From contig JAITRV010000264.1 of the NCBI GenBank assembly GCA_031288215.1, positions 1-7,563 on the forward strand: DNA of 7,563 nucleotides. The letters run 5' to 3'. How positions within the stretch are numbered: position 1 is the first letter of the stretch; every line of letters starts with the position of its first letter. The position numbers and the translations under genes are program-made. The notes beneath the pieces are model-generated. The model worked only from the letters and a program-made list of their open reading frames with translations, did not search any database and was not told the origin of the DNA. Positions 1-3,925 of this stretch are shown in pieces. Origin of the DNA: Spirochaetaceae bacterium (GTDB lineage Bacteria > Spirochaetota > Spirochaetia > Treponematales > Breznakiellaceae).

Positions 1-300
1 CCCTTTTTGATAGACCGTTTCCTCAAGGATATTTTCCGTTTTCCTGGTATTAAACACACTCTCCCTGCTTACCAGTAAATCCACAAAAAATATTTTTTTG
101 ATACTTAAATCAACCATTATTTTCGTATAAATTTCTGAAATGCTGGCTGTATTATCGGGGATCACAATATAAACATCTATATCACTCTTGTCCGTTGGTT
201 TGCCATACGCATATGAACCGAATAAATATATATATTTTGCCGGTACATTTTTGAGAATAGATTCTTTTATGAGGTTTATTCTTTCCGCAAAATTTTCCAT
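1..300 (-). CDS. Minimal nucleotidyltransferase (MNT-type) domain protein, C-terminus cut by window edge
   Basis: Reading the minus strand from ATG 298-300 gives 100 uninterrupted codons that run off the left edge, so the C-terminus is missing. The polymerase-beta-type nucleotidyltransferase signature is clear: residues 28-42 read GSYAYGKPTDKSDID, with the glycine-serine pair at 28-29 and metal-binding Asp40 and Asp42. Asp74 in FVDLLV is a good candidate for the third carboxylate. In this family such small proteins transfer nucleotides, often AMP, to a partner, and many are antitoxins paired with a HEPN toxin. A HEPN gene would lie beyond the left edge if present. The start is fixed by an in-frame stop at 310-312 with no other start codon in between. 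No Shine-Dalgarno is visible, and a promoter sits only six bases upstream. The gene is AT-rich (about 30% GC in 241-300) against a GC-rich remainder, suggesting acquisition. The fold is confident; the toxin-antitoxin role is inference. Confidence 0.88.
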   Translation of the reverse strand, partial: MENFAERINLIKESILKNVPAKYIYLFGSYAYGKPTDKSDIDVYIVIPDNTASISEIYTKIMVDLSIKKIFFVDLLVSRESVFNTRKTENILEETVYQKG

Positions 301-306
301 AATTTT

Positions 307-335
307 ATTTTATCTGAACTATTATTTTTTTTCAA
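307..335 (-). promoter_or_regulatory. Sigma70-like promoter of the MNT gene
   Basis: On the minus strand, TTGAAA (335 to 330) and TAAAAT (312 to 307) each match the consensus at five of six bases and are separated by exactly 17 bases. The expected transcription start, about seven bases after the -10 box, falls at or within a base or two of the ATG at 300, implying a leaderless transcript. The region is A/T-rich, so a chance match is easier here than elsewhere. Confidence 0.55.
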
Positions 336-348
336 GTGTGTCATTTCA

Positions 349-390
349 GGGCTCCTGCATTTACTCAAAAAAAAGCAACTGCAGGAGCCC
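349..390. repeat. Perfect 11-bp inverted repeat between two divergent promoters
   Basis: The arm gggctcctgca at 349-359 is the exact reverse complement of 380-390, with a 20-base A-rich spacer (360-379). It lies between the -35 boxes of the two divergent promoters, 13 bases from the minus-strand one and 21 from the plus-strand one. Neither side is followed by a T-run, so it is not a typical intrinsic terminator. An operator for a shared regulator, a cruciform site, or a scar at an insertion boundary would all fit. The repeat is certain, its function is not. Confidence 0.75.
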
Positions 391-411
391 GGGGGCTGGG
401 GCAGGATTGGC

Positions 412-440
412 TTTACAAAACCCTGACGAGGGGATATATT
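412..440 (+). promoter_or_regulatory. Sigma70-like promoter of the Rpn nuclease gene
   Basis: TTTACA (412-417) and TATATT (435-440) each match the consensus at five of six bases, with a 17-base spacer. The expected transcription start is near 447, exactly where the Shine-Dalgarno begins, so the leader would be only about 12 bases. An overlapping alternative -10, TATTAT at 437-442, would give a 19-base spacer. Confidence 0.55.
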
Positions 441-446
441 ATAAGC

Positions 447-452
447 GAGAGG
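447..452 (+). promoter_or_regulatory. Ribosome binding site that sets the Rpn nuclease start
   Basis: GAGAGG lies six bases before ATG 459-461. The reading frame is open upstream to an ATG at 336, but that start has no Shine-Dalgarno, lies upstream of the promoter, and adds 41 residues foreign to the family. The family N-terminus (NPLNDYLF) begins right after the 459 start. Confidence 0.7.
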
Positions 453-458
453 TTTCCC

Positions 459-1337
459 ATGGCAAACAATCGGCTCAATCCCCTCAACGATTATCTCTTT
501 TTCAAGATCATGGGCGAAAAGGGCGACGAAGAACAGTTGTGCGCCTTCCTCAATGCCGTTCTGGGGCGTGACGGCCAGGCCGTCAGGCATGACCCCATCG
601 AATCGGTGGAAATAATCGAGAACAAGACCCTCTCCGCCGAGATCCTGGGCGACAAAACCAGCATCCTGGATGTCCGGGCCCGGACCTGCCGGGGGGAGCG
701 GGCCAATATCGAGGTCCAACTCCGCAACCAGGGGAACATGGACCGGCGGAGCTTGTTCTACTGGAGCAGCGAATTTAGTAGAGGGATGGAAGCGGGGTGG
801 GATTACCGGGAAGCGCCGAATGTGATCGCCATCAATATCGTGAATTACGAGTTTTTGCCGGGGATTCCTGAGTTTTACACGAGTTTTCATATATGGGAAG
901 ACCGTCAGCGGGTACTTTTGACCGAAGCGCTGGAGATACACTTTATCGACATGGTAAAGTTCCGGTGCATGGCGGAGCGGGACATCCGGAATGACCCGCT
1001 GCAGCGGTGGCTGACCTGGTTTGACCGGGAGAGCCCCCAACCCTTGGTGGAGGAGGCAATGAAGATGGACGCGGCGATACAGAAGGCGGCGGAAAAGATG
1101 GAATATGTGACGATAGACAAAGAGGCGCTGAGGGTGTACCAGATGCGGGAGATGGCGCTGTCGGACTGGACCAGCGGGCTGAACCATGCCCGGGAGGAAG
1201 GCGAGAAGACAGGCTGGAAGAAAGGCCGGGAGGAAGGCAAGTGGGAAGTCGCCGCTAAAATGAGAAGGCGCGGAGTACCCATGAGCCAAATTGCGGAGGA
1301 CACCGGGCTTTCCGTCGAAGATATCGCAAAACTCTGA
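459..1337 (+). CDS. Rpn-family PD-(D/E)XK nuclease (putative recombination-promoting nuclease / antiphage protein)
   Basis: The 292-residue product belongs to the PDDEXK_2/Rpn family of DNA endonucleases, cytoplasmic enzymes related to transposase_31 proteins and reported to act in recombination and phage defence. Family landmarks in order: NPLNDYLFFKIMG at 7-19, catalytic Asp71 in SILDVRA, the E-x-Q motif IEVQ with Glu85 and Gln87, FYWSSEFS near 100-107, and the beta-strand IAINIVNYEF at 123-132. The C-terminal third has a charged helical segment (EKMEYVTIDKEAL, 212-224), short Gly/Glu/Lys-rich repeats (REEGEKTG, GREEGKWE, 245-263), and a helix-turn-helix-like end (MSQIAEDTGLSVEDIAKL) common in family members. 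All expected catalytic positions are present, so the enzyme looks intact. A second in-frame start at 1065 may yield a separate C-terminal protein. The gene is divergent from the MNT gene and is followed by a fragment of another copy. The family is confident, the biological role less so. Confidence 0.87.
   Translation: MANNRLNPLNDYLFFKIMGEKGDEEQLCAFLNAVLGRDGQAVRHDPIESVEIIENKTLSAEILGDKTSILDVRARTCRGERANIEVQLRNQGNMDRRSLFYWSSEFSRGMEAGWDYREAPNVIAINIVNYEFLPGIPEFYTSFHIWEDRQRVLLTEALEIHFIDMVKFRCMAERDIRNDPLQRWLTWFDRESPQPLVEEAMKMDAAIQKAAEKMEYVTIDKEALRVYQMREMALSDWTSGLNHAREEGEKTGWKKGREEGKWEVAAKMRRRGVPMSQIAEDTGLSVEDIAKL
1065..1337 (+). CDS. Possible intragenic RpnS-like protein: in-frame C-terminal part of the Rpn nuclease
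   Basis: Within the nuclease gene, AGGAGG at 1051-1056 stands eight bases before ATG 1065-1067 (Met203), in the nuclease frame; a second ATG at 1059 is only two bases from it. Translation from 1065 would give a 90-residue protein holding the charged helix, the Gly/Glu/Lys-rich repeats and the C-terminal helix-turn-helix-like segment, but none of the nuclease residues. Established knowledge: in E. coli, rpn genes contain an in-frame internal start giving a small C-terminal protein, RpnS, that blocks the toxic full-length RpnL. Here the site and reading frame are seen directly; expression and antitoxin activity are inferred. A TTGACC at 1021-1026 resembles a -35 box but I found no convincing -10 at the right distance, so an internal promoter is not supported. 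GGAGG runs can also arise by chance from Glu-Glu codons. Confidence 0.4.
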   Translation: MDAAIQKAAEKMEYVTIDKEALRVYQMREMALSDWTSGLNHAREEGEKTGWKKGREEGKWEVAAKMRRRGVPMSQIAEDTGLSVEDIAKL

Positions 1338-1345
1338 CGGAGCCC

Positions 1346-1429
1346 CGATACAGGAGGCGGCGGAGAAAGGTGGAATATGTGACCATAGACAAAGAGGCCC
1401 TGATGGCGTACCAGATGCGGGGCGAGTAG
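1346..1429 (+). pseudogene. Frameshifted remnant of a second Rpn-family gene
   Basis: Bases 1346-1420 repeat 1075-1148 inside the intact nuclease gene: about 67 of 74 aligned bases match, plus one extra base in the copy. The extra base, around 1366-1369, shifts the frame: the first part reads IQEAAEK, and after the shift the sequence continues EYVTIDKEALMAYQMRGE and stops at TAG 1427-1429. The nuclease proper is absent, and there is no sign of its N-terminal 200 residues. It starts nine bases after the stop of the intact gene. Likely a leftover of a tandem paralogue or of recombination between rpn copies. Confidence 0.7.
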
Positions 1430-1468
1430 TTCATCACCCCGGGGCAATGAAGTCCCGCTCCCGGGCGC

Positions 1469-1497
1469 TTGACACCCTTCCCCGCCTCTCCTATACT
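1469..1497 (+). promoter_or_regulatory. Strong sigma70-like promoter of the moxR operon
   Basis: TTGACA (1469-1474) matches the -35 consensus perfectly and TATACT (1492-1497) matches the -10 box at five of six bases, with the optimal 17-base spacer. The predicted transcription start is near 1504, only about three bases before ATG 1507. It is the best promoter in the window and lies in an otherwise GC-rich stretch, which makes a chance match unlikely. Confidence 0.75.
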
Positions 1498-1506
1498 ACT
1501 TTCATA

Positions 1507-2487
1507 ATGAAAGAAGTTCAGGAGGCGGTAACGCTCCTTATCGCCAATATACAGCGGATCATCTCGGTGGATACCCGGAAGCTCGAATATATCATTGCTT
1601 CCAAGGTGGCGGGGGGGCATGTGATACTGGCGGATTCCCACGGGGTGGGGAAGACTTCCCTGGCCCGGGCGCTGGCCCTTTCTATCCGCTGGCATGGCGA
1701 GGACCTGTTTACCGAAGAAGTCAAAATCGAACGGTTTAACCGGATTCAGTGTACCGTGGACCTTTTGCCCCAGGATATTCTGGGGTATAACCGCTTTATC
1801 GGCAGCGGCCGGGAGATCGTCTTTAACAAGGGGCCCATCTTTGCCCACTTTGTCCTCTGTGATGAGATTAACCTCCTGACCCCCAAGACCCAGGGCAGTT
1901 TCCTCCAGGTTATGGAGGAACAGAGCGTTACCATCGAGGGCAAGATCTACCATCTGCCGGACCCCTTTTTTATCATCGCCACGATGAACCTCAAGGGGGT
2001 GCACCTCTTCCCGTTGCCCGCGCCCCAGCTCGACCGCTTCATGATCCGCCTCTCCCTGGGTTACCCTTCGCCGGAGGACGAGGAGGCCATCGTTACCCGC
2101 CACAGCCGGACCGATGCCTGGGCCGGTTTCAGCCCCGTGATCGACAGTCTCGACCTTATTAAATGGAAAAAAATGGTGGACGAGGTTCAGCTCCACGACG
2201 ATATTACTTCCTACATCGTGGCCTGCGTCCGGCGGACCCGGACCCATCCCGATATTGAGGGCGGCGCCAGCCCCCGGGCGGGAGTGAGGATTTCCCGCCT
2301 GGTGCGGGCTCTGGCCCTCTGCCGGGGGCTCGACTACGTGCCCATCGACTACGTGAAGGAAACCTTTATCCCCGCCATGGCCCACCGCATCGTGACCCGG
2401 GACCCCTCCATCCCCCCGGAAGCGGTGCTGCAGGATATTCTGGATTCGGTTCCCGTGGAGGGGGAAAAACGAAGGCGGTACGCGTGA
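1507..2487 (+). CDS. MoxR-family AAA+ ATPase
   Basis: The 326-residue product is a full-length MoxR AAA+ ATPase, a cytoplasmic chaperone-like enzyme that uses ATP to mature or activate partner proteins, typically together with DUF58 or VWA proteins. Visible motifs: Walker A DSHGVGKT at 43-50 (Lys49), Walker B FVLCDE at 115-120 followed by INLLTPKTQGSFLQVMEE (family form: DEINRA.PKTQ..LLEAMEE), the sensor-1 region IATMN with Asn161, the QLDRF motif at 174-178, and the sensor-2 region GASPRAGVRISRLVRALAL at 253-271. His45 replaces the proline usual in the P-loop. The frame is open upstream to 1291, but that would read through the rpn remnant; ATG 1507 matches the family N-terminus and follows the promoter directly. 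No Shine-Dalgarno precedes it, so leaderless initiation is likely. It heads the operon, with DUF58 starting 46 bases after its stop. Confidence 0.9.
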   Translation: MKEVQEAVTLLIANIQRIISVDTRKLEYIIASKVAGGHVILADSHGVGKTSLARALALSIRWHGEDLFTEEVKIERFNRIQCTVDLLPQDILGYNRFIGSGREIVFNKGPIFAHFVLCDEINLLTPKTQGSFLQVMEEQSVTIEGKIYHLPDPFFIIATMNLKGVHLFPLPAPQLDRFMIRLSLGYPSPEDEEAIVTRHSRTDAWAGFSPVIDSLDLIKWKKMVDEVQLHDDITSYIVACVRRTRTHPDIEGGASPRAGVRISRLVRALALCRGLDYVPIDYVKETFIPAMAHRIVTRDPSIPPEAVLQDILDSVPVEGEKRRRYA

Positions 2488-2533
2488 AGGCCGGGAGCGT
2501 ACAGGCGGCGGCGGGAAGGTACCCTCAGGACCT

Positions 2534-3925
2534 ATGAAAGCGCGCGGCCCCTTTTGGCTCAGGGAGGGAGGACTTTTCGTTCTTGCCGCCGGGACGTTGC
2601 TGCTTATTCGGGGCTTGGCGGACCGGAACCCCTACGAGCTTGTCCTGGGGGGCGCCTCCTGCGTACTCTGGCTGGGGGTTTTTCTGGCGGGCTTCTTTGC
2701 CGCCCGGCGGCTGGCCCTGATCCAGCCGGGCTGGATTTCCCCCGCGCCCCTGACGGCCGGCTCCGGGAGGGACCTCCCGGGGGAACGGCGGGAGGGCGCC
2801 CCCCACCTCATCACGGGCCTTGAGGCCCCGGCGCCCTGGTTCTTCCGGCTCCACTTCCAGGTCCGGGGGAAGCTCGACCTCGCCAAAGGGCGGAGCTATG
2901 ACTTCACCGCCGAAGCCGCCGCATCCGGCGACGGGCCGGTGCGGCTTGCCATCGGTTTTCCCCTGTCGGGGATCTTCCACGGTACGGGCCGCTGCCGCCT
3001 CCGGGATGTCTTCGGCCTCTTCTCCTTCCCCTGCGGGGCGGCCCTGCACCGGAGCCTTCCGGTCCTGCCCGCGCCCTTCCGCCGCAAACCCCTGCTGAGG
3101 ATCGATCCCTTCTCCGGCGCCGAGGACAAGCAGAGCCGTAGCCAGAGCGACGAGGAACGCTACTACATGCGGGAATACGCCCCGGGGGACCGCTTTCGGG
3201 ACATAAACTGGAAAACCTCCGAGCGGCTGGCCTCGCTGATTACCCGGATTTCTCCCCAAACCCAGGAGAAAACCCACGTGATCCACATCGCCTTCCGCAC
3301 TTACGGCCCCTTCTCGGCGCCCTCCCTCCGGGCCCTCTGGATCCTGGACCGGACCAAGGCGCGGCTTATCCTGTTCCTGCGGACCCTGCGGGAAGAACAC
3401 CCCAATTTTATCTTCCATATCATGAGCGCCGGGGAGGAGCGGATGGTTCAGACCGAAGAGGAGCTTGACGCCTTTATCCGGGATATGGCGGGGATGCCCT
3501 ACGCCCCCTTCGGAGCCCCCGGCGGGGGGCCGGCAGCTCAGGCGGGCTCCGTCGCGAGCGGAGCGGAAACCGCCGGGGCCGGGGAACTCTATATCTTTTC
3601 CACCTCCTATGATACGGCCCTGCCCGCCCTGATCCTCTCCCGGGGGGACGCTCCCTCGTACCTGTACCTGACCGTTCCGCGGAGGGCCACGGGGACGTTC
3701 CTCTCCGGGGGAAAAACCCCCGCCGGGAGAGAAGCCCCTTCCGGCAGAGAAGCTCCCCACGGGGGCCTTCCGGGGGAATCGGCGCTGTATATCCGGGATA
3801 TCCTCAAGGAAGCCTTTATCCCGGCCCCCGGCTTTTTGTCGTGCCGGAAGGTTCCCGTTCAGGCCGCCTCTCCTGTTCCCCGGAGGGGCGGCCTGGACAT
3901 CGAATACGCGGAGCTGCGGCTATGA
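2534..3925 (+). CDS. DUF58 domain membrane protein
   Basis: The 463-residue product carries the DUF58 signature MREYAPGDRFRDINWKTSERLASL at 212-235 in family form (R.Y.PGD..R.I.WK.SAR). Two hydrophobic segments near residues 12-29 and 36-57 predict an inner-membrane hairpin, with the DUF58 part in the cytoplasm. DUF58 proteins accompany MoxR ATPases and resemble a VWA fold; they are thought to link the ATPase to membrane partners. From about 325 on, the sequence becomes low in complexity (Gly, Ala, Pro, Arg) with a 6-residue repeat GREAPS/GREAPH at 398-409, unlike the compact family end. The start has only a weak AGGA three bases upstream; no other in-frame start lies between the moxR stop and here. 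The stop overlaps the next start as ATGA (3922-3925), suggesting coupled translation. The family call is firm and the exact function unknown. Confidence 0.85.
   Translation: MKARGPFWLREGGLFVLAAGTLLLIRGLADRNPYELVLGGASCVLWLGVFLAGFFAARRLALIQPGWISPAPLTAGSGRDLPGERREGAPHLITGLEAPAPWFFRLHFQVRGKLDLAKGRSYDFTAEAAASGDGPVRLAIGFPLSGIFHGTGRCRLRDVFGLFSFPCGAALHRSLPVLPAPFRRKPLLRIDPFSGAEDKQSRSQSDEERYYMREYAPGDRFRDINWKTSERLASLITRISPQTQEKTHVIHIAFRTYGPFSAPSLRALWILDRTKARLILFLRTLREEHPNFIFHIMSAGEERMVQTEEELDAFIRDMAGMPYAPFGAPGGGPAAQAGSVASGAETAGAGELYIFSTSYDTALPALILSRGDAPSYLYLTVPRRATGTFLSGGKTPAGREAPSGREAPHGGLPGESALYIRDILKEAFIPAPGFLSCRKVPVQAASPVPRRGGLDIEYAELRL
3701..3731 (+). other. GC-rich hairpin inside the DUF58 gene
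   Basis: CTCTCC (3701-3706) can pair with GGAGAG (3726-3731), and GGGGG (3707-3711) with CCCCC (3717-3721), leaving an AAAAA loop and a four-base bulge. It lies in the low-complexity 3' part of the DUF58 coding region, where it could affect mRNA stability or pausing. There is no following T-run. The pairing is clear but may only reflect base composition. Confidence 0.4.
3725..3760 (+). repeat. Two imperfect 18-bp tandem units in the DUF58 gene
   Basis: Two adjacent 18-base units, 3725-3742 and 3743-3760, agree at 13 of 18 positions and encode GREAPS and GREAPH (residues 398-409). The unit length keeps the frame. They sit in a poorly conserved, probably disordered part of the protein. Confidence 0.6.

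Noticed and set aside
349..390. Intrinsic terminator at the inverted repeat
   Set aside because: No T-run follows the hairpin on either strand, and it lies between divergent promoters where neither visible transcript ends.
336..458. N-terminal extension of the Rpn nuclease from ATG 336
   Set aside because: It would begin upstream of the promoter, has no Shine-Dalgarno, includes the inverted repeat, and adds residues not seen in the family.
1021..1049. Internal promoter for the RpnS-like start
   Set aside because: TTGACC at 1021 is a fair -35, but the base run 17 bases later (TTGGTG) is not an acceptable -10 box.
276..1289. 337-codon minus-strand open frame opposite the Rpn nuclease
   Set aside because: Translation is repetitive (LPAFLPACLLAFLP) and mirrors the nuclease codons; no domain, no promoter or ribosome binding site seen.
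1291..1506. N-terminal extension of the MoxR protein from ATG 1291
   Set aside because: It would overlap the rpn gene and its remnant in another frame and span the promoter; family similarity starts at 1507.
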